Source of the DNA: Cordylochernes scorpioides
Lineage: Eukaryota > Arthropoda > Arachnida > Pseudoscorpiones > Chernetidae
Assembly (NCBI GenBank): GCA_030710605.1
Contig: CP092877.1
Location: 2,605,941-2,669,940 of the forward strand
DNA length: 64,000 nt
Reading direction: 5' to 3'
This document shows positions 51,346 to 62,928 of the stretch, piece after piece. The notes below the pieces were generated by a model. It made no database searches and had not been told where the DNA came from. It was given only the letters and a program-made list of their open reading frames with translations. A program made the position numbers and the translations under genes. The stretch's first letter is position 1. Each line of letters begins with the position of its first letter.

Positions 51346-51776
51346 TTAAAGGGATAAAATATATGACATAGAATATTCAAATATTAATGCTTTATAATGG
51401 CTAATGATATATAAGTTCTTGAACCTAGCTGATTTCTAATCTATATTTCACTATTCTTTTCATGATGCGTTTTAAATGCTCAGGGTGTTAAAGTAACGAG
51501 GGAACACCTGCTATTTGGGCTACTGAACCCACTGCCATCTATTGGAAAAATACATTCACTAAAATATAAATATATTTTTTATTTCAAAAAGATATTTATA
51601 CATGTTGTACCTCAGCAGTCATGGGGCCCATGGTTTCAGGGTCAGGATTAATGCACAAAGGATGAGACACCGGTTGGATGGCACCTAAGGAAGGTCAGTG
51701 ACATGGGCCAGGACCAGTAGGATCTTATGTAAGATGTCAGTCGTCTAGCCGCTGATCATAAAACTCACAAATGACT
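51346..51776. other. Unassigned stretch
   Basis: 51600-51770 is less AT-rich (GGGGCCCATGGTTTCAGGG) but has no recognisable coding or repeat content. Confidence 0.4.
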
Positions 51777-52440
51777 TGCTAAGAAGAGGTAAAAACGACA
51801 AGTTTATTTATTGAAGAGGTATGAGCCTGAGCTTTCAGGCAATAACATCATTCAACAGGCTGTAATGTGAATACCTAGTTGGAGGGATTTCTTGCATATA
51901 AGTTTAATGTATCCTTCTAAATGGAGACATTTATGATCCAAATTACAATAGGAGGAAATATCATTGCTAAGAAGATCCCAATGGGGGGTGTCGGTGGAAG
52001 GATGGTCTAAACTGTTGGTTTTCCACCACTATCACCCGGGTTCGATTCCTGTATTGGGCACTTTTTTATGTTTAAAAAAAATGCTCCAATGCCCCCCGAT
52101 TCTTTCAAAAGTCCAACCCCACCAGCGAGTGCAAGTAACCAAATGTGGCTCTGGCACATTTGTACGTGCAAAGTCAAACTGCTTTTCAGATGTGTAGACA
52201 TGTGGTGCACTTACAGTAAAAGCAGTCGCTAACTACCCACCATGATTATCATGGCCTGTACTACGTGTATTAGGGATTAGCAAAAAAAAAGGGGGGGACC
52301 AATGGCAAAAGCGATGAGTATATTTATTGAAGAGGTATGGATTTGGCAACAGGCTGTAATGCGAATGAATACCCCTGTGTCAAGCTAGTCAAGCTCATTC
52401 CTCTTCAATAAATACATTCGTTGCTTTGGTCTCTTTTAGC
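51777..52440. repeat. Repeat family W, two copies with a SINE between
   Basis: TTATTTATTGAAGAGGTATG and CAACAGGCTGTAATG occur at 51800-51880 and 52318-52370. The right copy is a hairpin, with CCTCTTCAATAAATACATTC inverted at 52390-52410. Confidence 0.6.
51983..52290 (+). mobile_element. tRNA-derived SINE, copy 3
   Basis: GTCGGTGGAAGGATGGTCTA (A-box region), GGGTTCGATTCCTG (B box), and an end AGGGATTAGCAAAAAAAAA. Same family as 47600-47913 and 48662-48972, opposite orientation. Confidence 0.85.
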
Positions 52441-52555
52441 AAAGATATCCGGTGATTGTAATCCACTAATGACTGGTGGAAGATCCCTGGGTGGGGTGAT
52501 AATCTAGGAAATTTCTATTTGTCTGATGTTTTAGGTGGCAGATGATAAATCAAGA

Positions 52556-52735
52556 AAATGGGTTGGCCAAATATCAGGGAACAGGCTAAATCAACGTTTA
52601 GTTGATTTCTGTTCCACTAGATGGCGCTCTACCATCTAAAAAGTTCAAGTGAACATGGTCAGGATATGCCTTTTTTGATTTTAATACCAACTGCCTGACC
52701 TTTTTATTTTTTATTATTTTCTCGCATATATATAT
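52556..52735 (+). repeat. Repeat family Y, copy 4
   Basis: GGGTTGGCCAAATATCAGGG, TTCTGTTCCACTAGATGGCG and GCCTGACCTTTTTATTT match copy 1 closely. Confidence 0.75.
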
Positions 52736-53644
52736 ATGTAGTATATTTTAAGCTGTATAATAATGATGCTTTTAGTATATGTCACATATCTTCCAATTAG
52801 TTAGAGCCAATACCTTATAAGATCATACCCTTCTAATAAAATGTACACTGTTTCTATTTACGACCACCCCATATTTTGTATATAAACTATTTGTATTTAA
52901 ACCCCCTATTTGTATTTAAACTAAAAATGGTGATGTCAAAATAAAGATCCAAAGGTGGTCAGTCAGCTGGTGGCAGCTGGGGACAGAAGAGGAAAAAGCT
53001 AACGCCTAACCCATCTGGGGCCCCCAGGGACATTTTATAGACGACCCATGTAAACAGGACAGGTTTTGGCAGGGGGGCCAGTGAAAGTATGTTCTAGAGT
53101 GTGTCGATCGACAGACTGCTCCTGTCTCTCTCTCCATGTCTCGGTGTTAGGCATCCAAGTTTGTGTCATAGCCTCTACCTCTGTCCTGTGGGCTGTCCCC
53201 GATCACTCTCAGTGCGAACATCTAGCCCTGCCTCTGCTTCTTGTTGTCCGCGTGTGGGAAGAACATCAACACTCACCTCACGTTCGCGACTGCCAGCTTA
53301 TCCATACATCGGCAGGATCATTTGCAACAATATTACATATATATATATATATGAATATAAATACTTTTTCTCTCAACTAAGCTTAATTTTAATATTTTTA
53401 AAATTATTATCATGGTTCTGTCTTTGCTCTTTTCTACAAAACTATCTCTTTGCTTATTCTTTTTATTTTTTACCCAGCCTATGACATTTAACAGCCGAAG
53501 CTTTGCTGGAGTTCTTTTTTTTTCTTTTTACTATTATATGCTATCTACTAATTTATTATATATATATATATAAAAACAAACCTCATATATTCAATTAAAC
53601 AAAAAAAATTATAAATTTTTAAATTCTCTTAACAGAGAGTGTTA
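52736..53644. other. Unassigned region with a GC-richer block
   Basis: 52930-53320 is distinctly GC-richer (CTAACCCATCTGGGGCCCCC). It holds two overlapping open frames of ~104-127 codons without recognisable domains. (TA)n runs follow at 53335 and 53555. Confidence 0.35.
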
Positions 53645-54456
53645 TATATATATAATTGTTGTAAGTCCCATTGTTGTAAGTCTTTATTTCACTACTCAAA
53701 GACTTGCAACAATGGGACTGTATATATGGTTTGGTCTTTATTTTACTATTCAAGGACTTGCAACAATAGGACCATATACATATTTGGTATGACTTTTATT
53801 TCACTAAAAGACTTGCAACAATACGACCGTATATATAGTGTGAATTTTATTTCACTAAAGGACTTGTAACAATAGGACCATATTTATGGTGTGAATTTTA
53901 TTTCACTAAAGGACTTGTAACAATGGGACTGTATTTATGGTGTGAATTTTATTTCACTAAAAGACTTGTAACAATAGGACCATATTTATGGTGTGAATTT
54001 TATTTCACTAAAGGACTTGTAACAATGGGACTGTATTTATGGTGTGAATTTTATTTCACTAAAGGACTTGTAACAATGGGACTGTATTTATGGTGTGAAT
54101 TTTATTTCACTAAAAGACTTGTAACAATAGGACCATATTTATGGTGTGAATTTTATTTCACTAAAGGACTTGTAACAATACGACTGTATTTATGGTGTGA
54201 ATTTTATTTCACTAAAAGACTTGTAACAATTGGACTGTATATATAGTGTGAATTTTATTTCACTAAAGGACTTGTAACAATACGACTGTATTTATGGTGT
54301 GAATTTTATTTCACTAAAAGACTTGTAACAATAGGACCATATTTATGGTGTGAATTTTATTTCACTAAAGGACTTGTAACAATGGGACTGTATCCGAGGT
54401 GTGGCCTTAAAATGCTTCCAGACTAGCATGTAGAAGGCGGATTAATTGATACTGTA
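53645..54456. repeat. 51-bp minisatellite (left part)
   Basis: Units such as GGTGTGAATTTTATTTCACT followed by AAAGGACTTGTAACAATGGG and ACTGTATTTAT repeat every 51 bp, about 11 good units from 53820 plus degenerate ones before. 51 is divisible by three, so frames stay open for >100 codons (17-residue periodic peptide); I do not call these genes. The array resumes at 55781. Confidence 0.95.
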
Positions 54457-55780
54457 TCCGAGGTGTGTTCAAAAAGTATCGCGACTTTTGTGTTTTTCAA
54501 AAATTATTTATTTATTCATGAATACCTATTTTGTCCCCTTCAAAGTAATCCCCATGATATATTATACACTTGTGCCAACGGTTTTTCCAATCATCAAAGC
54601 ACTTCAAAAAATCATTTTTAAAAAATCTTTTTCAGCTCCTCCTTCGATGCCGTCTTTATCTCGTCAAGCGTAGCGTAATGTCGTCCTTTCATGGGCCTCT
54701 TCAGTTTAGGGAACAAGAAAAAGTCACAGGGGCCAGATCTGGGGAACACGGTGGCTGCGGCATCATTAGTGTGTTGGTTTTGGCCAAAAAGTCGCGCACA
54801 AACAACGATGTGTGAGCAGGGGCGTTATCGTGGTGCAAAAGCCTATTTTTGTTCTTCCACAAATCCGGGCGTTTCTGGCGGATTGCTTCGCGCAAATTGC
54901 GCATAAATTGCAGGTAATATTCCTTATTGACCGTTCTACCCTGTGGCAAGAACTTATGATGCACCACCCCCCTGCAATCGAAGAAAACTGTCAGCAAAAC
55001 TTTCACATTCGACCGAACTTGGCGCGCTTTTTTCGGTCTTGGTTCGTGCGGCAGCTTCCATTGAGATGATTGAGCTTTGGTTTCCACGTCATAACCATAA
55101 ACCCACGCTTCGTCACCAGTTATGACCCTCTGGAGCAAATTTGGGTCGTCGCGGACCGAGTCCAACATCTCATTAGCAATGTTCATGCGATGCTGTTTTT
55201 GGTCGCAATTGAGCAATTTTGGTACGAATTTCGCGGCGACCCGTCTCATGCCCAAATCATTGATAAAAATCGAATGGCACGAGCCAATCGATATATTTAG
55301 GTCCTCAGCAACTTCTCTAACGGTGATTCGACGATTGGCCAATATAATTTTCTCCACTTCATTAATTTTTTCGTCTGTTGTTGAAGTGCTCGGGCGTCCG
55401 GCACGCTCTTCGTCGTTCACATCTTCTCGGCCTTCTGAGAACATTTTGTACCACCGATAAACGTTGCTTCGGTCCAAGGTAGCTTCTCCGTATGCCACAG
55501 TCAACATTCGGAATGCATCCGCGCACTTAATTTCGTTTTTCACAAAAAATTTGATACAGGTTCTTTGATCCATTTTTTAAATAGGTAAAAATCGAAGACG
55601 ATCCAAAACACCTGCAAGCAAAGCAGCTTTCAACAATTAAGTGAACATTCAAAATGGCCGATCTTGTCGGCATAAGTGAGAGACATGAGTACCAACATAA
55701 AGCCACAAAAAGATCGAAATTCGAATATACGTAACCCGCGAAAATTCAAAAGTCGCGATACTTTTTGAACACACCTCGTA
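54457..55780 (-). mobile_element. Nearly intact mariner element, 1324 bp
   Basis: Inverted termini CGAGGTGTGTTCAAAAAGTA (from 54459; inverted at 55778) extend at least 28 bp. TA flanks both sides (54455-54456, 55781-55782). Inserted in the 51-bp minisatellite. Confidence 0.95.
54512..55573 (-). pseudogene. Mariner transposase with two frameshifts
   Basis: Starts MDQRTCIKFFVKNEIKCADA at 55573, and 290 codons are open to 54701. The N-terminal helix-turn-helix DNA-binding region is complete, and catalytic ITGDEAWVYGYD and LLHHDNAPAHTS carry the first two aspartates. After CSPDLAP a one-base loss (near 54735) puts the third catalytic residue out of frame. A one-base gain in a T run (near 54620) restores it. 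The original frame then runs to a stop at 54512-54514. The family is the mariner type also domesticated in vertebrate SETMAR. Recent but probably inactive, unless the two indels are sequencing errors. Confidence 0.92.
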
Positions 55781-55884
55781 TATAGTGTGTGGGGTTTATT
55801 TCACTAAAGGACTTGAAACTATAGGACTGTATATATAGTGTGTGGGGTTTATTTCACTACTCAAGCACTTACAACAATGGAACC
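55781..55884. repeat. 51-bp minisatellite (right part)
   Basis: Two diverged units (GTGTGTGGGGTTTATTTCAC, GGACTTGAAACTATAGG) continue the array after the mariner. Confidence 0.85.
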
Positions 55885-56965
55885 TTCTCCTTCTCCTTCA
55901 ATGCCTTCCTCTACTGAGGGTAGCTGGCCATACTTCCTCCGCCATCCTCTTCATCTCGTAAGTGTGTCGTCCAGTCCATTGTTTTAGATCATCTGTGTAT
56001 CCCTGTTGTCTCCTTCCCCTCGATCACTTCCCCCGGAGCTTTCCCTCCAACACTGTCAGCAATGTCTCCTCCTGCTTATCCGCGCATCACATGTCCAGCA
56101 GACGTCAGTTTTCGTTGTTTTATGAACTTTATCAGCTGGCGTTCTGTACCCATTCGATCAAGAACTTGATTATTTGGAACCATATCTGTCCAAGGAATTT
56201 TAAGAGCTCTTCTGTAAAGGTATGTCTCGAAGACTTCTATTCGTTTGATTGAAGATTTCAGTAATGTCCACGACTCACAGCCATATGTTGGTATAGGCCA
56301 GATTAGTGTCTTTATCAGTCTTTGTTTCATCATAATATTGGTGGTGCCCCTTAATATATATTTGTTTTTCCGCTTGTTTTGGCCATTGCAATTCGGAATT
56401 TTATTTCCGTGTTAAGTCTTCCATCAGCTGTTATTCTTGCACCTAGGACGATGTTTGTTTGATGGCAAGTCCATTTTCCAAAATATCTTGTTGTCGTGTA
56501 TATCTCTTCCTGTAATACACATCCATTTAGTCTTATCTATGTTTAATTCAAGTCTGAATGGCTTCCCTTTTTTTAACTAGTGTCTCTATTAGGCCTTTCA
56601 CCCATTGTTTTGATCCAGATAATAGGCATGTATCATCTGCATATTTTATGTCATTTATATGCATCCAGTTTACCGTTATACTCGATTTTCTCTTCTATAC
56701 ATGTTACATCAATCCTCCGCTGTATATATTATACAAAAGAGGCGAGATGATGTAACCTTGTCTAACACCTTTTTTTCACCTCAAATTCTTGTATTATTCC
56801 GTCTTTTGATTCAATCAAACATTTTTGCCTCCAGTGGATGTCCTGTATTATTTCGATATCTCTAGTCTCTACCTCTGTGGTTTTAATAATTTCCATTAAT
56901 TTTTCATGTTTCACACAGTTAAATGTGTTATATCGTATATAACCACATATATCCATATATTCAAA
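55885..56965 (-). pseudogene. RTE-like LINE: RT and C-terminal region, decayed
   Basis: From high to low coordinates: VKHEKLMEIIKTTEVETRDI (RT), VRQGYIISPLLYNIYS in another frame, INDIKYADDTCLL (catalytic ADD). Then the thumb/C-terminal region open at 56076-56333 (YGCESWTLLKSSIKRIEVFE, YRRALKIPWTD), and finally DDLKQWTGRHTYEMKRMAEE near 55950. This order is that of RTE/BovB-type LINEs. There are multiple frameshifts. The endonuclease end is missing. Confidence 0.8.
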
Positions 56966-57037
56966 TAGAACCACATTGTTGTAATTCGCAAAGAAAGAAG
57001 TATTTTTAATTTATAATCCAAATTGCACCTAATCATC

Positions 57038-57475
57038 CTTGAATACAATTTGGATTATAGATTAGAAACACTTCTTTATTTGCATATAACAATGTAGTTC
57101 TATATGAAGATGATGGCTATTTCTCTTCGTGTGTTATAGGAGAATTTATCAAATAAACTCATCTATTAGTATGAAATAAAGTAAAAAGAGGAGCATCTTG
57201 ATACATAATTTATTCTCGCTAGCTTTCGAACCTGCATGGTTTATTTGATAAATTCTCCTATAACACACGAAGAGAAATAACCATCATCTTCAAATAGAGC
57301 TACATTGTTATATGCAAATAAAGAAGTGTTTCTAATCTATAATCCAAATTGTATTCAAGGATGACTAAGGTTAGTGTAAAAGCTATCCACGCCAGATGAA
57401 GAACCATGCAAGTTCGAAAGCTAGCGAGAATAAATTATGTATCAAGATGCTCCTCTTTTTACTTTATTTCATACT
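57038..57475. repeat. Two interleaved inverted repeats (A B A' B')
   Basis: A (57038-57162) is inverted at 57240-57366, and B (57166-57238) at 57403-57475. The pairs interlock instead of nesting. A contains CAATTTGGATTATAGATTAG, a foldback-family block. B contains TTCTCGCTAGCTTTCGAAC. Confidence 0.9.
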
Positions 57476-57670
57476 AATTTGATCAGGATAAGAGTTCTTC
57501 TATAAAAAACTCATCTATGAAGCTATATTTATTTAACTAGTACTCTTAAAAACAATGGCAACCTCTATTAAACCTTTGGTTATTTTACTTAGCATGGTCT
57601 TATTAATCACAGACGATTTAACAATGTGTTGTTCTTAGACGGAGATGATCACTATGACACCGGGCTGCTG

Positions 57671-58160
57671 GTACTTACAACAATATTTACTTTGGAGCGA
57701 TCTTTATTTACTTCGCTAGGACCTCAAACAAGGAAAACTACCAAGTAGATAGTTGTATTTTCACCAGGGCTTAAATTAAGGTACTCCTTGATAGAGATGA
57801 TTCTTAGTTGAACATAGTTTGTGTGTGTACTTACAACAATATTTACTTTGGAGCGATCTTTATTTACTTCGCTAGGACCTCAAACAAGGAAAACTACCAA
57901 GTAAATAGTTGTATTTTCACCAGGGCTTAAATTAAGGTACTCCTTGATAGAGATGATTCTTAGTTGAACATAGTTTGTGTGTGTACTTACAACAACATTT
58001 ACTTTGGAGCGATCTTTATTTACTTCGCTAGGACCTCAAACAAGGAAAACGACCAAGTAGATGACTGTATTTTCACCAGGGCTTAAATTAAGGTACTCCT
58101 TGATAGAGATGGTTCTTAGTTGAACATAGTTTGTGTGTGTACTTACAACAATCACATTTT
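57671..58160. repeat. 156-bp tandem repeat, three units plus a partial
   Basis: Units at 57671, 57827 and 57983, with a partial from 58139, begin GTACTTACAACAATATTTAC and end GAACATAGTTTGTGTGT. Differences between units are few. No protein is evident. Confidence 0.95.
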
Positions 58161-58439
58161 GCATTGTTTAATAAAATAAATAATACTTCTATAGACCTAG
58201 TTTCTTGTATAACTTTCATTTTCTCAAACTTTCGGACTTTTCAGTCCTTCGACGGTAGTATCATATTAACTAAACTAAACGCCGAAATAAATGATATATA
58301 TTTAAACAAAGGTTCATTTTTATTTACGTTTATTTTACAAGAAACTTAGCTCTAGAAGCATTATTTATTTTATTTAATTATAGATCAGGGAAGAACGTTT
58401 ATTTTTTATTGTGTTGATCGTTGTTTTACTTCTTTAGGT

Positions 58440-58990
58440 GGTACAAACCATTGAAACAATTAGAAGAACTTCAAAAACTCAATAGAAATCAACAAACAGC
58501 TTTAGAAAGAAGTGGCCATATTTAAAAACCTTAAAATTTCAAAATGGACAAAAAACCTTCAATAACTGCTTGAAATGCAATAGTACAGAAGCTTCTCCGG
58601 AGCATATCTTGTCATGCTCAGAACTGACAATAGAGGACCTATTTTCCAGGCCTATAACTACCATCGCAAAATTGGAGAGGAGTGGACTTCAGGAATTGGT
58701 TTGACCACGGAGATAACCACCACCACCACCACTTCTTTAGGTGGTAGTGTCTTGTCCATATGGAAAAGAGGGGGGTGCCATTGCCCCGTTAGTCAGCCAC
58801 ATTTCAGAGTTCCCTGTAGGCCTTCACGGCTACCCTAGCGGCTAGGGGCTCACGAAGTCCCCACCGTACTTCGCCCTACAGGACAGTCCCTTACTTGTGC
58901 TGCTTCTCCCGCCCGCCACGTAGAGGAGAGGATGGGCTTCCGGGCAGGACTTCTTTAGGATTTAACCTCAATGGGATCCTCGTTTTTTTA
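58440..58990 (+). pseudogene. Jockey-like LINE C-terminal end and 3' UTR
   Basis: After a frame break at about 58520, the frame reads TLKFQNGQKTFNNCLKC, then NSTEASPEHILSCSELTIED, ending LERSGLQELV and a stop at 58702-58704. This Cys/His-containing tail follows RNase H in jockey-type LINEs. The GC-richer 58730-58970 is probably its 3' UTR. Confidence 0.65.
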
Positions 58991-59189
58991 ACTTCACTAG
59001 AACTTAAGCAATTGGTTCCTATAAAGAGTTTTCTTCAATTCACGCGTACAAAATAGAGGTTTCCCTATGGCTACGTATATATATTAAATGCTTCTATTTA
59101 GTTTGCTTCCATGTTTGTCTGTCCATAAATATTGGGATCAATTTTCAACATAATTGCAGGACACATAGAAGTCTGAAATTTGGTTCACC

Positions 59190-59830
59190 TGTTCAAACCT
59201 GATAACAATGTAAGTAAACAAACTTTAAGACTTCTGGGTGGTCGGGAATGGACTTAGTTTTTAGTTTTCTTTTCAAATTCTATGATCATTTTGAATATAC
59301 CTCCTGACCACGTCTGGTATTTTATAGACGATTCATTCCTACCAACATTGCAAGTGTTCACAATATCAGACTTCTAGGTGGCCATGGTGGTCGGATATGG
59401 ACTAGAGACTAGAACTTATACATTTATTTTCAAACGAAGAAATTAGGCGCAGCCGTTTCTCTGGTGTAATGAGCTGCTGGCGTTCCTTAAAAACGTGGTT
59501 GGAGGGGTCAAGAATGGACTAATTTATATATTTCCTCTCTCTCTTTTTAACAACTTTTGTGATAATTTTTTCATATACTTCCTGATCACATAGATTGCTC
59601 AAATTTTTAACATCCAGCTAAGAACGCAAATGTTCAAAATATAAGACTTCTAGTTGGCCGTGAATAACTATAGAATAGAATTGGTGTATATATATAAAAA
59701 AGGAGAAAATAGGCTCAGCCGTCTGTGGCGTAGTCAGCAGTGAAATATTTAGGAAATGTGAAACTAGAGCTATAAATAATTTTGAGCATATTTCCAGAAA
59801 TATATAAATACAAGGTGTGATCACAGTAGG
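59190..59830. repeat. Degenerate ~215-bp repeats
   Basis: Recurring blocks GACTTCTAGGTGGCC, CGGGAATGGACT / AAGAATGGACT and TATACCTCCTGACCAC / TATACTTCCTGATCAC suggest about three strongly diverged units. Confidence 0.45.
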
Positions 59831-60069
59831 GAGACAAGGCTGTATTTTAAAAATAATGAAAATAAGAACTATATAAACATTGACATATTAATCTTCATAA
59901 TTTAAGATTTTTAATAATGTATATATATTTTTTTACCATGGCCTGAGCGCACGTGGTTCGAATTTATTTTATAAAGCTAACGTTGTCAGGAAGTTCTTCG
60001 AAGTGGCGTGTAGAGTTCGCATAAAACGAATGGTGCATGGAGAAATACATTTTGATTCTTTGAAGCTCT

Positions 60070-61060
60070 TTGAAAAAGGTTTCTTTTAAAAAATGGATAG
60101 TTTTATTGAGCAACGAATCTCTATTAAATTTTTCTTTGAAACTCGGTGAAACAGCTTCAGAAACGAAAGCTTTAATTAAAGAGGCGTATGAATATGAATC
60201 TTATAGCAGAGCAAAAGTTTCCATTTGGTGCGCCAACTTTAAAATGGAAGAACAAATTATTTTGACGAGGTTCGACCTGGTCGACCGTGCATCATTCGAA
60301 ACTATCGAAAAAATCAAAAGCCTTTTACGAAAATACCCTAAAATGAAATCAGGGAGGTGATCAGACAATTAGAGTTATCGTACGGGTTGATGCAATCAGT
60401 AATAAACGACGTTTTTGAAAATGGTTAGAATAGCAGCTCGGCTTATACATAAGTTGTTAACATTGGAACAACGAGAGGTCAGACTTTCAATTTGTGAAAA
60501 TCTTTTGGAAAACTATCAGAATAACCCAGACATGCTGAATCAAATGATAACAGGTGATGAGACATGGGCTTACACGTATGAACCGGGGACAAAACGCCAG
60601 TCAAGTGAATGGGTTGAACGAGGACAACCAAGGCTCAACAATTCATGAAGTACAAAATAAAAGATAAAGCTTTGTTGATTACTTTTCGATTTTTAAGGTC
60701 TCTTTGTTCACTTTGAATTTCTGGAAGAGGGTTCAACCACAACACAAAACGTGTATTTGGATATTCTTCGTCTTTTACGTGAAGCGATTAGACTCAATAA
60801 GATCCTGGTTTAACGAAGAAAAATATTGGATCCTGTTACACGATAATGTTCGACCATACAAGGCCCTTTCGGTTGCTCAATATTTGACGAAGAACGGAAC
60901 TCCAGAACTTCCTCACCTACTTCTGCCCCCCCACCCCTGACTTTTTCTCTTACCTAATATAAAATCTTTCTTGAAGAGTAAGCCTTTTGATGTTGTAAGT
61001 GGGATTATAGAAAATTCGAAGAACATTTTAAGAGCCCTTCCAAAAATAGAATTTGCTCTA
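60070..61060 (+). pseudogene. Mariner-like transposase, heavily decayed
   Basis: Open pieces 60070-60360 (helix-turn-helix part, KLGETASETKALIKEAYEYE), 60415-60648 (MITGDETWAYTYEPGTKRQS, first Asp) and 60704-60940 (WILLHDNVRPYKALSVAQYL, second Asp). Frames change several times and the SPDLAP region is degraded. A different mariner lineage from 54457-55780, judging by sequence. Terminal repeats not found. Confidence 0.8.
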
Positions 61061-61959
61061 TGTTTTAAGCAGCTGAAAAAAAAAAAAAAAAAGATGGGAA
61101 CGTTGTTGTGTAGCGCAAGAATTATACTTTGAAGAATACTAGTTGTTATACTTGTAACTACGATATTAAAAAACTTGTCTCCGTACTTAATGATCACTCT
61201 TTGTATTTAAAAAATAACTAGAATAAAAATTAAACGATTAAAAAATAGGTTGAATATTTCAACTACAGCCTCTTTGAACTATTGGATTTATAGAGTAAAA
61301 ATAAAAGGGGCAAAGGGGGAACGGCAATCATATATTGAGTAAAAAAGAATAAAATTGTTCCTCATCTAACTGGCGTCTTGAAGTTCCATTTCTCTCTTGT
61401 GAGGACAAGAGAATAAACTTTGTCCTAATAACGGTTCAAATCCTGATTCTTCGTCTCTCTAGTATTTACAGAGAGCCAAGCCCCAATTAGAGCTCCGAAT
61501 GGACATCGTAACCTGCATTGTTACATACTATTCTAATTCTTTTCTCGTTCACCTTTGTACAGGCTTATTGTACACCTTTATTCCGCGCGTCAATAACATA
61601 TTAATGTGTATATTCATTTTTTTAATCAATAAAATAATTTTAGAATGACATATTCCCTTGTTCAGAACTTAACTTGCTTCCCTTTTGACTGACTGATGTA
61701 AATCCGTAAAATAGCTGAAGTAGGAGCTTGACAATTTTTTATAAAATGCTGTGAATATATTTTATTTTAGAGTTGTGTCTAAACATCTTAGAATTCCAAA
61801 AAATGGCAAACAGCCGAAAAGATGAGAGATATTTTACCATTATCCCTAGGGCCAGTTTTCCGTAGAACTTCACAGAACATTAATATACGTTGTTGTTGTC
61901 ATGTCCAATGAAGAGCCTCACATGTCCCTATGCATCTCTATCACAGCATCGCTCTTCAT
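61061..61959. other. Unassigned region
   Basis: AT-rich, with a poly-A run near 61078-61092. No recognisable gene; the 61440-61560 block has LTR-like character (CATTGTTACATACTATTC) but no partner. Confidence 0.35.
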
Positions 61960-62090
61960 TGGAAAATGGGTGACGTTACCACGTTAGTCATCTTGGAAAC
62001 GAACCAGAAATTGGTCGAATATTCCAAGAGTCCTGGGGGGACCGCAGGGAGGTATGGTCGGAATTCTCCCCCCATTAATAGACGAGAAAT
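61960..62090. repeat. ~115-bp repeat shared with 7580-7700
   Basis: ACGTTAGTCATCTTGGAAAC ... CTGGGGGGACCGCAGGGAGG, inverted relative to the other copy. Confidence 0.55.
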
Positions 62091-62928
62091 TGTTTATATC
62101 GATAGCTTATAAAGTTTAGATGTAGGGATCTGCTGGGTTTGATGTTAATTCCAACAACAGCAGCACATGTACAAACATATCCGGGTTGATTGAGTGGATG
62201 AAGAATAAAAGGTCGTGAGTGATATCGGGGCTAGGCAGGTGTTGCCAAGCTCGAGGTTACTTCACAGTTAATTGTTGGCCTAATTCACAGAGTTGTATTA
62301 CAGGTCCCGCGGCGGGTCATATCGAGACACAGCGTTACTCGACAACTACGCTACACCCAGAAAGTTAGTTGTGCGGTATGGATACCGCCCGACCCAATTA
62401 CTCGCTGCCGTCCTACATACGTCGTTCAATGGACGTACGTGGCTCCTCGTCAGCCTTCTCACCAAGTCCCCGAGCCGCCTCTAATTCCCGGCAACCTTTA
62501 CATATCTCAAACTGCACATGGAGAATACTTGAAATATAGGAATTAACAAGTACAAGATGAATCATTCGTTACTTTTAGAGCGACACTTATATAAATATCC
62601 CTCCGTTATATTTACAGTTCAAATCGATTTAAAATTCTTTTATTATACTTATTAGGATTTATATATTATTATTTAATTTTTATAAATGTACATATATAAT
62701 CTATTCTTATTTATATTTGTGTGTATATATTTTAAATTTTAACCCCAGAGTTTTGTAAATATTTTATATATCGTCGCGTGAAGGCATCGCGTGACCAACC
62801 AAAGCAGTTTAAAAACAAGAAAAGCCCTGACGAAGTTAGGCGTACAGCCTATTGAAATATTTGCATTTTGTAATAAATAAAATGTTTTGTTTTATTTTAG
62901 ATCCAAAATATGCCTTTTAATTAATTAA
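62091..62928. other. Unassigned region with a GC-richer island
   Basis: 62290-62500 is GC-richer and open for 63 codons from 62293 but has no recognisable motif. 62580-62900 is AT-rich. Confidence 0.35.

Noticed and set aside
53923..54246. 107-codon repetitive protein
   Set aside because: It is the 51-bp minisatellite read in frame; periodicity explains the openness.
57671..58160. CRISPR-like array
   Set aside because: Units are 156-bp direct tandems with no repeat/spacer structure.
60913..61197. Minus-strand 94-codon frame
   Set aside because: It overlaps the decayed mariner on the other strand and a poly-A run, with no recognisable motif.
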